A stretch of DNA of 64,000 bases from Gracilibacillus salinarum (GCF_022919575.1 NZ_CP095071.1:3916001-3980000); one strand, 5' to 3'; shown: positions 55,081 to 63,976, numbered from the stretch's first letter. Notes: a model not told the origin generated them from the sequence alone. Numbers and translations: made by a program.

Positions 55081-55419
55081 TGTCTAATTAAAATATAAAC
55101 TTCCGAGCCAAAATAAACATTTCCGATTCAGACCCCGATTTCGTGAAAATAAACATTTCCGATTTCCGGGTCTTTTTCATGCTCATCCCTTGTCTTGTCA
55201 TGGTTCTCTCGTGTTTCCTTCATGCAACATTATCGGAGAACTTTATTTTAAAAAAGAAAAAAAGGTGAAAAAACAGGTGAAAAAGAGGGGAAAAATGGAG
55301 TGTTTTTGAATCAAAAATCCTTCAAAATAGGGGTTCGGTAGGAAAACTTTATTTTAACTCCGACGGTGGAATGGGGATTGGAGGGGGAAGAAAAAAGTTT
55401 TGTTTATTTTAACGGTACA
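55081..55419. mobile_element. 339-bp gene-free element with six end-type repeats
   Basis: It begins TGTCTAATTAAAATATAAAC and, inverted, TGTACCGTTAAAATAAAC. Three copies of AAAATAAACATTTCCGATT (55090, 55110, 55147) face right and three face left (55232-55250, 55337-55356, 55391-55411). TGT...ACA tips with several identical sites on each side are typical of IS21/Tn7-type ends. It has no reading frame, so it is a miniature element or two fused ends. No target duplication is visible. Confidence 0.65.
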
Positions 55420-55463
55420 AAAATAGCCTAGTATTATGAGCTTTATAAAAGTATATTTTATGA

Positions 55464-55495
55464 TCCCTCGGACTAATGGTTCGAGGGACTTTTTA
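55464..55495 (+). terminator. Rho-independent terminator
   Basis: TCCCTCG-GACTAATGGT-TCGAGGGA followed by CTTTTTAA. Confidence 0.7.
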
Positions 55496-55611
55496 ACCCC
55501 TGGCGTCTTACTTTTACACTAAAAAGCGCAGGCTAGAGGTCTTTCTTATGGAAAGATAAGTTATAACATTTTAAAGTTAACATAAAGTCTTTCCAATTGG
55601 TCCTTTCCATT

Positions 55612-56043
55612 TCACCTATGCAAAAATTTAGTTTGTAAAATTTGGATTGCCTCTTCAATTTCTTTCAGTTCAGGCTCTGTTAAATTGTTAATTCGATCTT
55701 GAAATTTTGATTCAAGCTCTTGAAATACTTTATTCATTAGCTCTGTTCCATTTTCGGTGAGACGAATGTCATATTTACGACGATCATTCGAATCAATAAT
55801 TTTTTCGCATAGTTGGTTTTCAATTAGTTTCTTTAATTCACGGCTAGAATTAGGTAAAGATAAATGCAAGCATTCACTTATTTCACTAAGAGTTACTGGT
55901 TGGCTAACTGTAATAAATTCTAATATTTTGTATTGAACGGTAGTAATGTTTTCAATTTTGATTTCTTTTGTCATATCGTTTGTCATTTGATGTACAGATG
56001 TAGTAAATCGAACAAACTGATGGAAAAGCTTAGCCTTGTCCAT
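55612..56043 (-). CDS. MarR-family transcriptional regulator
   Basis: 143 residues with the MarR winged-helix core: TTVQYKILEFITVSQPVTLS, EISECLHLSLPNSSRELKKL and the beta-wing with DRRKYDIRLTENG. It should dimerise and repress genes for stress or quinone detoxification until a ligand binds. ATG 56043 lies 7 bp from GAGGTGA; an in-frame GTG at 56052 overlaps that site. It is divergent from the quinone reductase gene, with two palindromic operators between. Confidence 0.92.
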   Translation of the reverse strand: MDKAKLFHQFVRFTTSVHQMTNDMTKEIKIENITTVQYKILEFITVSQPVTLSEISECLHLSLPNSSRELKKLIENQLCEKIIDSNDRRKYDIRLTENGTELMNKVFQELESKFQDRINNLTEPELKEIEEAIQILQTKFLHR

Positions 56044-56088
56044 ATAAATCACCTCATTTACAAAGTATCAAATATATTATCAAAAAAC

Positions 56089-56149
56089 AATTATCAATTG
56101 ACAACTAAATCGAGTTGGTGTTAATATTTAGTTATCAAATGATAACTAA
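56089..56149. promoter_or_regulatory. Palindromic MarR operators
   Basis: TTAGTTATC-AAAT-GATAACTAA at 56128-56149 is a perfect 9-bp-arm palindrome just upstream of the reductase gene. A degenerate copy (TTATCAATTGACAA) is at ~56091-56104. Placed to block both divergent promoters. Confidence 0.75.
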
Positions 56150-56163
56150 TAAGGTGTTTAATA

Positions 56164-56766
56164 GTGAACGTTTTAATAGTTTTCACCCATCCAAATCATC
56201 AAAGCTTGAGCTATGCATTTTTACAAGGGGTACTTCGAGGTTGTGATGAAAATCATGTTATACAAAATGTTCAAGTTTTAGATTTATATGAAGAAAAATT
56301 CAATCCGGTTCTTGAATTTGGAGAGAAAAAGAAGAGAAGAGATATGTATAAAGCTCCAGAATTAGAAAAATATCGGGATCAACTATCGTGGGCTGAAAAG
56401 ATTATTTTTATTTATCCTATATGGTGGGGAAGGCCTCCTGCTATGTTAATGGGGTATATTGATAAAATGTTTGCAGCAGGATTTGCCTACAAAGATAACG
56501 GTAAGTTGTTACCAGTTGGTTTGTTGAAGGGTAAATCAGTCGTATGTATTTCTGTAATGAAAGGTCCAACCTTTTATCCATTGTTTTGGTTAAATAATGC
56601 TCATAAAGTTTTAATGCGTAAAGCATTGTTTCAATACGTAGGCATTAAAAAGGTAAAGTTTTTTGAGTTTGGGAATATGGAAAACTCAAAGGGTAAACAT
56701 CAGAAAAAAATAAACAAAGTATACAGGTATTTTCAAAAATTGAATATCCTTAGCTTAACATCTTAA
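56164..56766 (+). CDS. NAD(P)H-dependent quinone oxidoreductase (flavodoxin fold)
   Basis: 200 residues of the NQO1/KefF/MdaB flavodoxin-like family. The N-terminal FMN-phosphate loop is VFTHPNHQSLSYAF, then FIYPIWWGRPPAMLMGYIDK (the conserved P-x-W-W-x-P-A and hydride-channel segment) and GLLKGKSVVCISVMKG. It reduces quinones by two electrons, protecting against electrophiles. GTG 56164 has only a weak site (AAGGTG). It is preceded by MarR operators, so expression is likely induced when quinones relieve repression. Confidence 0.9.
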   Translation: MNVLIVFTHPNHQSLSYAFLQGVLRGCDENHVIQNVQVLDLYEEKFNPVLEFGEKKKRRDMYKAPELEKYRDQLSWAEKIIFIYPIWWGRPPAMLMGYIDKMFAAGFAYKDNGKLLPVGLLKGKSVVCISVMKGPTFYPLFWLNNAHKVLMRKALFQYVGIKKVKFFEFGNMENSKGKHQKKINKVYRYFQKLNILSLTS

Positions 56767-56947
56767 AAATCAACTGCTAGTAATTAGTGATTGTAGATGG
56801 CTACACAACAGATTGTTAAAATTCATCGAAGGAAATTAAAGTACCTTAATCACGGTGCTAACCGTCTGTAAAACTCCCACTTCGAGTGTTACAAAGAAGC
56901 TAAGTGGGAGTAAACAGACCTTAACACCCTGATAAGTTTCACTAAAT

Positions 56948-56978
56948 GATCAGTGGGGTCCAAAAACCCCCACTGATC
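56948..56978. terminator. Perfect bidirectional terminator
   Basis: TGATCAGTGGGG (56948-56959) and CCCCACTGATCA (56967-56978). It serves the convergent reductase and helicase genes. Confidence 0.85.
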
Positions 56979-56989
56979 AAAGTCTCACT

Positions 56990-58138
56990 TTATTTTGAAT
57001 CAACTAATTTTCCTTTGAATAAGATTTTCTTTGAAACAGTTAAATTTAATTGGCGACTAAACTTCTGCAGTTGTCGCTCCTCACTCTCCGTGACAATGGC
57101 TACAACGGTTCCTGAGTCAGATCCTAACCGCCCAGTTCTTCCGGAGCGATGAACAAATTGTGCCGTCTCCTTAGGCAAGTCCATATGAATAACATGGGTT
57201 AAATCAGGAATATCTAAACCTCTTGCAGCAACATCTGAAGCTAGTAGTAGTTCAGATGTTCCTTCGCGAAATTCTTTAATTGCTTTAGCGCGTTCTTGTT
57301 TTTTGGAGTCACTATGTAAAACTCCTGCATGGATTCCCATAAATATTAGTTTTTCTGCCAGTACCGAAAGCGTTGTAATGTCTTTGACGAAGACAAGTGC
57401 TTTCATTTCATGATTTCGTACGAGCTTTCGTAACGATTCAATCTTATCTCTCGCTTCACTAACAAGATACATGTACTCTACATTTGGTCGATCATCATCT
57501 TCTTTGCCTACTCGAATTACTTCAGGATTGTTCATTAGTTCTTCTGCCTTTGATTGTACGATTTTAGGTAGAGTTGCCGAAAAGACGAGTACTTGCCGGT
57601 CACTCATGGTACTTTTTACAATTTTTTCGATAGTAGATATATGTTCAGGTACTAACAGTTGATCTGCTTCATCCAGTACAATCGTTTTTACTTGATGCAT
57701 CTTTAGTTTTTTCTGGTTAATTAGTTCGTTCATTCTTCCTGGTGTTCCAATTACAATTTGCGGTTTCTTTTTCAACTTTTCAATTTGTCGTTTTACGTTT
57801 GCTCCACCAATCAGTGTAGCACTTCCAATTCCACTATCTCTTGACCACTCCTGAACTTCTTGATTTATTTGCATCACTAGTTCATGGGATGATGCTAAGA
57901 TAACAACTTGGGTATTTTTTTGAGTTGGATCGATTTGTTGCAAAAGCGGTAAAAGATAAGCTAGCGTTTTACCGCTGCCTGTTGGTGACTCAGCAATGAT
58001 ATCTTTTCCATTGATTATAAAACGGGCCGTATGTAGTTGAATGGCTGTTAGTTTTTCAAATCCGGATTTATCCCATGTGGTTTGAAGAAACGGTTTCAGT
58101 TCAGGCAATACTTCATTTAATGATTGTGTTTTATTCAT
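56990..58138 (-). CDS. DEAD-box RNA helicase, YfmL-like
   Basis: 382 residues with all helicase motifs: FEKLTAIQ (Q motif), AESPTGSGKT (I), GGANVKRQ (Ia/Ib region), VIGTPGRMNE, VLDEADQLL (II, DEAD), VFSATLP (III), ALVFVKDI (IV), LLASDVAARGLD (V) and HRSGRTGRLG (VI). It lacks a C-terminal RNA-binding extension, and the size matches the short YfmL type of bacilli, which assists ribosome assembly and growth in cold. ATG 58138 follows GAGGAG; open codons upstream have no site. Monocistronic. Confidence 0.93.
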   Translation of the reverse strand: MNKTQSLNEVLPELKPFLQTTWDKSGFEKLTAIQLHTARFIINGKDIIAESPTGSGKTLAYLLPLLQQIDPTQKNTQVVILASSHELVMQINQEVQEWSRDSGIGSATLIGGANVKRQIEKLKKKPQIVIGTPGRMNELINQKKLKMHQVKTIVLDEADQLLVPEHISTIEKIVKSTMSDRQVLVFSATLPKIVQSKAEELMNNPEVIRVGKEDDDRPNVEYMYLVSEARDKIESLRKLVRNHEMKALVFVKDITTLSVLAEKLIFMGIHAGVLHSDSKKQERAKAIKEFREGTSELLLASDVAARGLDIPDLTHVIHMDLPKETAQFVHRSGRTGRLGSDSGTVVAIVTESEERQLQKFSRQLNLTVSKKILFKGKLVDSK

Positions 58139-58331
58139 ATTTAATGCTCCTCTTAATGCTTCAATTCGTACATCTTTATTCAGAGTAATGCGGATTACTA
58201 TATACGTCAACCTGTACCACTATTTTGCGATAAATTAAATCGATTATGTGCTCTCCATATGTTGGGGGAGAGATTACACATAAAAATGTCCCTTCGTTAT
58301 AAACTACATGTATATTTAGGAGGTATGGAAT

Positions 58332-58646
58332 ATGGACAATCAAGAATTCGAGAAAATATATCAAGATTATAAACAGCAAGGGGAGGAACAGGCTCAGCAG
58401 GAAGTGCCAGCATTAGGAGAGCTTGGAAAAGAACAAATTGTTGCTGTTCGAAAAAATGATGACGGCGATATTATTGCAGTTAAAACGAATAGCGGTAGAG
58501 AGTTAGACTACGTAACCGCAATAGATGAAGCAAAAGCTGGGAAACTTAAACATGTCGATGTATTTCATAAGTATGGTCGAGACATTATTCGTAGTGAACC
58601 TGACGGTATTAAAGAAAATAATCTAGATCAATTAGATACTTTTTAA
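58332..58646 (+). CDS. DUF3892-like small protein
   Basis: 104 residues. An acidic Gln/Glu-rich N-terminus is followed by QIVAVRKNDDGDIIAVKTNS, AIDEAKAGKLKHVDVF, IIRSEPDGIKENNLDQL: the pattern of the DUF3892 family of small Bacillus proteins, function unknown. ATG 58332 follows AGGAGG. No operon partner. Confidence 0.75.
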   Translation: MDNQEFEKIYQDYKQQGEEQAQQEVPALGELGKEQIVAVRKNDDGDIIAVKTNSGRELDYVTAIDEAKAGKLKHVDVFHKYGRDIIRSEPDGIKENNLDQLDTF

Positions 58647-58883
58647 TAGGATGGATAAAGAAGGAAGAAGGCTCTACACTAAATTTTTTTGGTACAAGCT
58701 TTAGCCCTATCATTGGAAATCCTAAGTGTAGTTTCTTCATCTTCTTTTTTAAAAGGTATGTAAAACAATAACAAATATAAATGGATATTTATGTTAAGAT
58801 ATACATGAGAAAAAAATATTCAATAAGTTCGATCAAGGAAGTTGAGCAAGTTTCTATAATCAGTTTTTTCCTGAAATTTAAAA
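58647..58883. other. Intergenic stretch
   Basis: No gene is supported. A loose inverted repeat (AGCTTTAG... / CTACACT...) just after the DUF3892-like gene may act as its terminator. Confidence 0.3.
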
Positions 58884-58961
58884 ATGGGAACCGAAATTCG
58901 CATTGATCATGATGGATATGTGACATATACGGATCATAAGGGACAAAAAGTATTCTATTGA
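58884..58961 (+). other. Short coding relic (25 codons)
   Basis: GTEIRIDHDGYVTYTDHKGQ followed by KVFY and a stop. The H-D-G-Y-V-x-Y-x-D-H-K-G-Q pattern looks like a real protein C-terminus, but there is no ribosome binding site or upstream half. Probably a gene remnant. Confidence 0.3.
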
Positions 58962-59067
58962 TTATTAAGCATTTGCTTCATTCTTTAACAATCTCTTAGA
59001 AGTGAAAACTCTCTAACTGTTATTTCATTATAATTAGTTGAGAAAAGGAAATACGGGAGGGATAGGT

Positions 59068-59651
59068 TTGAGCTTGGAATTAGAGGTATTAAATAAAGAA
59101 ATATCAAATGAAGCATATGACATTCTTTATGAAAACGGATTCTATGATTTGTTACGAAAGTTCGGTAATCCACAAATAAGTGGAAGTTATTTTTTGCAAT
59201 TAATGACTTGGCGAGACTTAGATATTTACCTTGAATCTGAATCAATTAACGTTACGACATTTTTTGAATTAGGTAAAGAAATTACAGATATGATGAATCC
59301 CGCAAAAATGATCTTTAGAAATGAATTAATGGGTAATACACCGGGGTTACCTAATGGATTGTATTGGGGATTTATACAAAAATTTTTGACCAGCAATGGA
59401 AAATCGATATATGGTTGATTCCTCCAGAAGAGGTCCAGCAAAGACAAAGTAAAATAGCAGAACTAAAGGCTAAAGTTGATAATAATAAGAGACAATCAAT
59501 TTTAAACATCAAGAATCAACTACATAGCCATTCTTTATATCGCAAATCTTTTTTTAGCGTAGAAATTTATGATGCCGTACTGAATGATAATATTACATCA
59601 AAAGAACAATTTGAAAAATGGTTATATATCAAGAAAGGATTAAAAATTTGA
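59068..59651 (+). pseudogene. Nucleotidyltransferase-fold protein, frameshifted
   Basis: TTG 59068 after GGGAGGG starts a protein with the nucleotidyltransferase signature GSYFLQLMTWRDLDIYLE (G-S ... D-x-D). At ~59370 the frame changes: LYWG continues as IYTKIFDQQWKIDIWLIPPE only if one A is added (GGATTT instead of GGAATTT). The restored protein would be ~195 residues ending IKKGLKI. The enzyme was probably a minimal nucleotidyltransferase acting on an unknown substrate. A one-base deletion or sequencing error is the simplest explanation. Confidence 0.75.
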
Positions 59652-59718
59652 AAGAATTTGTTCTTAAACGCTTGATAGAAACAAAGAAAATCTGACAGCA
59701 GATAAACGAGGTGAACAC

Positions 59719-60192
59719 ATGTCGCATGTAAGAATACGATGTACAGGTCTAATAATCGAAAATAATTCTATCCTTTTAGTAGAATATGATGATAACGGCA
59801 TACATTATAATTTACCTGGCGGAGGCTTAGAACCGGGAGAAACGATATTAGAGGGTGTTGCAAGAGAGGTATTAGAAGAAACGACAGCACAGGTCGACGT
59901 TGGACCGTTAGCAATAATTTATGAACTTGCCCCGCATAAACAGTCTGGCGATTATAATGTCAATGAAAAACATGGGTTACACCTCATTTTTGAATGTACA
60001 TTAAAAAATAACTCCGTACCGCGATTACCCCAACATCCAGATCTTCATCAATCGGCGGTGAAATGGATCCCTTTAGAAGAATTAGATTCCGTTTTACTGA
60101 TACCAAATATCAAACAGCAAATAAAGAACTATATCAAGAACAAAAAGAATATAGAACTAGTTGAAGATTATACGCTTGAGAGACTGCGATAA
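59719..60192 (+). CDS. NUDIX hydrolase
   Basis: 157 residues with a canonical NUDIX box GGGLEPGETILEGVA-REVLEETTA (metal ligands in R-E-V-L-E-E). The N-terminal strand is VRIRCTGLIIENNSILLVEY; the C-terminal KWIPLEELDSVLLIP is typical. It hydrolyses a nucleoside diphosphate derivative. ATG 59719 follows GAGGTG. Unlike the NUDIX at 13.8 kb it has no extra N-terminal domain. Confidence 0.9.
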   Translation: MSHVRIRCTGLIIENNSILLVEYDDNGIHYNLPGGGLEPGETILEGVAREVLEETTAQVDVGPLAIIYELAPHKQSGDYNVNEKHGLHLIFECTLKNNSVPRLPQHPDLHQSAVKWIPLEELDSVLLIPNIKQQIKNYIKNKKNIELVEDYTLERLR

Positions 60193-60314
60193 TGAAGTGC
60201 TCCAGTGAGTAAGGATCCAATAAAAAAAGGACTATTGCTCCCCATTTGTTATAATTATAGAAAATGTGCAGAACAAACCTAGAGATACTAATTCTCCTAA
60301 TAATAAGAAAGGAA

Positions 60315-60677
60315 GTGATTAGAGTTAAAAGAATTTTATTTTTGGTTTTAGGCTGCTGTTTCTTATTTGGATGCAGTGAAAAAGATGAATTCGCTCGTCA
60401 TTACACTAATTTAATGCCAAGTGAGAATAGTGAGTATTCCATTTATTCAGTCGGCTATGAAATTAATCCAGAAGAACTAAGCAACGAAGGGATAAATATT
60501 AGTAATTACTCAATTATATACCAAAGTTCTCTTGAATCATCAGAAACTACCTATCCTGAATTAGATTTAAAAGAAGAACCCGCTTTTATTATTTTTGATG
60601 AAAATGGTCTAGTGCAAAAAACGTATAAGTTTGAGTCTCTAATTAAGTATTTAAAAGAGATTGATTCTAGAGATTAG
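60315..60677 (+). CDS. Small lipoprotein of unknown function
   Basis: About 120 residues: IRVKRILFLVLGCCFLFGCS is a lipoprotein signal (lipobox LFGC), and the mature part is acidic with EEPAFIIFDENGLVQKTYKF, reminiscent of a degraded thioredoxin-like strand pair. The start is uncertain: GTG 60315 is only 2-3 bp from AAAGG, and a farther ATG at 60264 has no site. A terminator follows. Function unknown. Confidence 0.65.
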   Translation: MIRVKRILFLVLGCCFLFGCSEKDEFARHYTNLMPSENSEYSIYSVGYEINPEELSNEGINISNYSIIYQSSLESSETTYPELDLKEEPAFIIFDENGLVQKTYKFESLIKYLKEIDSRD

Positions 60678-60699
60678 ATAGTTGTTAAACAATGGAGAG

Positions 60700-60722
60700 A
60701 AGGAACCTGTTCAGGTTCCTTC
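60700..60722. terminator. Bidirectional terminator
   Basis: GAAGGAACCTG-TT-CAGGTTCCTTC, between two convergent genes. Confidence 0.8.
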
Positions 60723-60727
60723 TGCAT

Positions 60728-61897
60728 TCACTTTTTCCCATCCAGATAATCATCAATAATCTCTAACGCTTCTGCCGGTCCTCCACAAGACTGAAAACTG
60801 CTCTTAATTTTTTCGATCCCCTGATAATAATCATCGTTTTCCACAATCTGATTGACTGCATTTTTCAGTGCTTCTTCCGTTAACTCATCTGGAAAGATCG
60901 CATAACCCGCTTCAAGTTCTGATAGGCGAGCGGCTACCATCGGCTGGTCCTTATCGCGCGGGATCACGACCATTGGGACCTCATAATAGATGGCTTCATT
61001 CACACTGTTCATGCCCCCGTGGGTCAGGAATACATTCGTATGCTGCAGAATATCTAACTGAGGGACATATTTTTGAATAATGAAGTTTTCTGGAGCATCC
61101 TTTAGTTTCTCGAAATCAACACTGGATCCTGCTGCAATCACAACTTTCCCTGGAAAATCGGAAAAAGCATCGATACACATATTAAAGAAAGCTTCGACAT
61201 GGTCCAGAACAGTTCCCATGGAAATATAAAGAACTTGCTCATTTTCAATCTGATCAAAGGGAAAATCAATTGTACCTTTTCGTTGAGGAAAGCTGGGGCC
61301 AATAAAATGATGCCCCTCACCAAACTCCTCCAGACGAGGTTGGAAATACTCGCTCGTATATACCATTGTTTTCTCTCCTTGATTTTGCATGAACTGAAGC
61401 ATGTTTTTAGGTGCCACACCAAATTCTTGCTTAACCCTGTCTAACAGGACTTTCCCTTCTTCATTAAAGTGAAGAGATCCCGCAGCTTCAGGATGGAGCG
61501 GCAGTTTCTTCTTATAATCCTCTGGAATTAGAAAGGATGCTGAAGACGAGAAGCCAGGTATATGTAAATAGTCTCTCACTAATTCTCCCGGACCAAAGGA
61601 ATCGTAGTAAACAAAATCAAAGGAAATATCCTTATCTAACTCTCTGGTTACAGATAAAATATCAAAAGAGGTTTTCAAGAATATGTTTAAAAAAGAATGA
61701 AGTCCATCTGAACTACCAGGATCGATCTCTGCTCCTTTTAGATAATTATCATGCAGGACAACATTTGCTCCTACACCCTCTAAGCGATCCTTGTAATCTT
61801 CCGTAGAGATATAGTAGACGTTGTCACCACGGTCTGCAAAAGCTTTTGTTATGCCTAAACTAGGATTGACATGTCCTTCAGCCGGCACGTTTATCAT
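60728..61897 (-). CDS. MGT-family (macrolide-type) glycosyltransferase
   Basis: 389 residues, GT1 family with a GT-B fold: N-terminal INVPAEGHVNPSLGITKAF; C-terminal nucleotide-sugar site YISMGTVLD, QKYVPQLDILQHTNVFLTHG, GMNSVNEAIYYEVPMVVIPR, DKDQPMVA, the signature of YjiC/OleD-type enzymes that transfer glucose from UDP-glucose to flavonoids, macrolides or other acceptors. The reading begins ATG 61897, but the family normally starts about five residues earlier. Upstream codons ATC-GCA-AAC-ATA-CTG follow an ideal GAGGTGAC site, so the native start may have been mutated to ATC (61912). Function otherwise intact. Confidence 0.9.
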   Translation of the reverse strand: MINVPAEGHVNPSLGITKAFADRGDNVYYISTEDYKDRLEGVGANVVLHDNYLKGAEIDPGSSDGLHSFLNIFLKTSFDILSVTRELDKDISFDFVYYDSFGPGELVRDYLHIPGFSSSASFLIPEDYKKKLPLHPEAAGSLHFNEEGKVLLDRVKQEFGVAPKNMLQFMQNQGEKTMVYTSEYFQPRLEEFGEGHHFIGPSFPQRKGTIDFPFDQIENEQVLYISMGTVLDHVEAFFNMCIDAFSDFPGKVVIAAGSSVDFEKLKDAPENFIIQKYVPQLDILQHTNVFLTHGGMNSVNEAIYYEVPMVVIPRDKDQPMVAARLSELEAGYAIFPDELTEEALKNAVNQIVENDDYYQGIEKIKSSFQSCGGPAEALEIIDDYLDGKK

Positions 61898-62122
61898 CAG
61901 TATGTTTGCGATAAGTCGTCACCTCTTTAGTAGATTATAAGTTATTACCCGTATTTTATAATAGAAATCACAGCTATAGCAATATTTATATATGCCCGGT
62001 TTTTTTACTGCATAAAAAGAGGCGGGGTGTAAGTACAAGCATCATGCTCAAGATGAATTTTGGATTATTAAAATAGAGATTATGTAAAGTAGAACTGTGA
62101 ATTAATGTAGCAAACTTGATTC

Positions 62123-62174
62123 TTTACATGTTTCAAGATAAAGTATACAATATAAATCGTAATGATTACGTTTT
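62123..62174 (+). promoter_or_regulatory. Sigma-A promoter with Zur box
   Basis: TTTACA (62123-62128), 17 bp, TACAAT (62146-62151), then AAATCGTAATGATTACGTTT at 62154-62173. The last matches the Bacillus Zur operator (TCGTAATNATTACGA) except its final base and overlaps the start of transcription, so zinc-loaded Zur should repress the genes that follow. A Fur box would not have the TCGTAAT core. Confidence 0.85.
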
Positions 62175-62220
62175 GTTAATGAACTGATAGAATAGAAGTA
62201 ATTCCAGAAAGGATACGGAT

Positions 62221-62583
62221 ATGAATAGTAATACAGTTAACTTGTTATTACGTAAAATCTTAAACGATTACTCAGAACAAGAGCGATTCTTATACAATCG
62301 TGTGATTGAAATGGAGGATGATTTAGCAGCACAGGTACATTCGACAGAAGAGCTGATGTATCAAGTGAAAACAGAATCACCACATGAGAAAATAGCGTGT
62401 GATTTTGGTATGACTTTATCGGAACTTATTAAAAAAATGACAGTAATGGAGGAAGAAATTAGTCGTAAACTAGAAATCATGTATGCGAACATCCAATGGC
62501 TTGACTGTACATTTTTTGTTCATTCAAGCAGAAGAAATAATAAAAGACATAAACTATTTTATTTTAATATTCCCAATTCCTAA
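62221..62583 (+). CDS. Hypothetical helical protein under Zur control
   Basis: 120 residues: residues 1-95 are helical (LLLRKILNDYSEQERFLYNR, MTLSELIKKMTVMEEEISRK) and the end is basic (SSRRNNKRHKLFYF). There are only two Cys and no metal-binding motif. ATG 62221 follows AAAGGATACGG. It is the first gene behind a Zur box and is followed, 116 bp later, by an FAD oxidoreductase on the same strand. It is likely needed when zinc is scarce; the molecular role is unknown. Confidence 0.6.
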   Translation: MNSNTVNLLLRKILNDYSEQERFLYNRVIEMEDDLAAQVHSTEELMYQVKTESPHEKIACDFGMTLSELIKKMTVMEEEISRKLEIMYANIQWLDCTFFVHSSRRNNKRHKLFYFNIPNS

Positions 62584-62699
62584 TGTAATGATGCAGTAGT
62601 CCAGTGGATGAGTATGATTGAAACAGAAAAAGGTTGTTTGGTATTAACCTACCTTGCTATTAAAGTAAGAGGATCATCAGAAGAAGGAGTCATTCTTAT

Positions 62700-63854
62700 A
62701 TGTATAAGTGGATCATTATAGGGGGAGGAGTGCAAGGATGTTGTGTGGCCACCCGTTTACTTGAAAATGGCGTAAACAAAAAGGAAATGCTGGTCATCGA
62801 TACCTATCCGGAACCCATGTATATGTGGCAAACGTTAACAGCCAAAACCGGTATGCCTTATTTAAGATCTCCCTCTGTTCATCATCTGGGAGCTGACCCA
62901 TTTAGTCTAAAAAAATATTCACGTCATCAGGACTACGCCAGACCTTTCAAAGGAAGGTACGCAAGGCCACGTTTAGATATGTTTAATCAGCACAGTATGG
63001 ATGAAATGAATAAAGTAGGGATTCAACGTTGTTGGCGACAAGGGACAGTGAAGGAACTTACGTGGTCAAATGGCTGTTGGGAGGTAAAGACTTCCAACAA
63101 TCAAGTTGTCAGAGGAGAATGTGTTGTACTGGCAATGGGTGTAAATCATCAAGCACATTATCCAGAATGGGCTTGTCCATACAAAAAGGCAGCAACTATT
63201 AGTCATGTATTCGATATGGAAACACCTCTTCCACATGAAGGAGATATTGTTATAGTAGGAGGGGGGATGACGGCAGCTCACCTGGCATACACACTTTCCG
63301 ACAAAAATACCATACATTCTGTTACTTTAGTGAAGCGTCATCCGTTTCGAATCAAAGATTTTGATAGTGATCCAGGCTGGCTGGGCCCAAAAAATTTAAG
63401 AAACTATCAGAAAATGAATTGCTACAGTGAACGAAGAAAGGTTATTCAAGAGGCAAGACACCGAGGTTCCATAACAAGTGAGCTGCATGTGAAGTTAAGA
63501 AAACAAGTAAGGAATGGTAAACTGACGATTATCACAGAAGAAATACATGGTGCCAAAACGATAGACGATACGGTGGAATTGTTCGTAACAAATGATAAAT
63601 CCATATCAGGTCATTCCTTAATCCTTGCTACTGGTGCAGAGTCGAGATTACCAGGGGAAGAGTGGCTGAAAAAGACGATAAAGCAATGGGATCTACCTTG
63701 TTCTTCTTGTGGTTTTCCTATTGTTTCCTCTTCTCTTAAATGGAAACGGGGGCTCTATGTTGCCGGAGCTCTTGCAGAATTAGAAATTGGACCTGTTTCT
63801 AGGAATATTGCTGGGGCAAGAAAGGCAGCGGAGCGCATCGCATATAATTTATAA
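62700..63854 (+). CDS. FAD/NAD(P)-dependent oxidoreductase, Zur-regulated
   Basis: 384 residues with two Rossmann motifs: IIIGGGVQGCCVATRLLENG (FAD, residues 4-23) and IVIVGGGMTAAHLAYTLSD (NAD(P), ~182-200), plus VVLAMGVNHQAHYPEW and LILATGAESRLPG, the layout of flavin monooxygenases related to the SidA/IucD/PvdA or CzcO-like groups. The probable reaction is hydroxylation or reduction of a small metabolite, perhaps in metallophore or zinc-sparing metabolism; that is inference from the Zur box upstream. ATG 62700 follows AAGGAG. Terminator not obvious; a second Zur-controlled promoter begins 100 bp later. Confidence 0.8.
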   Translation: MYKWIIIGGGVQGCCVATRLLENGVNKKEMLVIDTYPEPMYMWQTLTAKTGMPYLRSPSVHHLGADPFSLKKYSRHQDYARPFKGRYARPRLDMFNQHSMDEMNKVGIQRCWRQGTVKELTWSNGCWEVKTSNNQVVRGECVVLAMGVNHQAHYPEWACPYKKAATISHVFDMETPLPHEGDIVIVGGGMTAAHLAYTLSDKNTIHSVTLVKRHPFRIKDFDSDPGWLGPKNLRNYQKMNCYSERRKVIQEARHRGSITSELHVKLRKQVRNGKLTIITEEIHGAKTIDDTVELFVTNDKSISGHSLILATGAESRLPGEEWLKKTIKQWDLPCSSCGFPIVSSSLKWKRGLYVAGALAELEIGPVSRNIAGARKAAERIAYNL

Positions 63855-63902
63855 CAAGACGAGTAAAGCAACAAATAATAGAAAAGCTTTATTGTTTTTT
63901 GT

Positions 63903-63976
63903 AAATCGTAACCATTACTATTTACATTACGAGTAATTTCGTTTATAATGATTTTTATTCGTAATTATTACGATTT
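63903..63976 (+). promoter_or_regulatory. Second Zur-controlled promoter at the window end
   Basis: TTTACA (63921-63926), 17 bp, TATAAT (63944-63949). A near-perfect palindrome TTCGTAATTATTACGATTT lies at 63958-63976, and a weaker copy (AAATCGTAACCATTAC) overlaps the -35. The gene it serves is outside the window. Confidence 0.85.

Noticed and set aside
55081..55419. These repeats as the right end of the tnsABC element
   Set aside because: Sites face both ways within 339 bp and no matching sites were seen near tnsA, so assigning them to that element is not supported.
62154..62174. Fur box
   Set aside because: The core TCGTAATGATTACG matches Zur; Fur operators have GATAAT-type hexamers.
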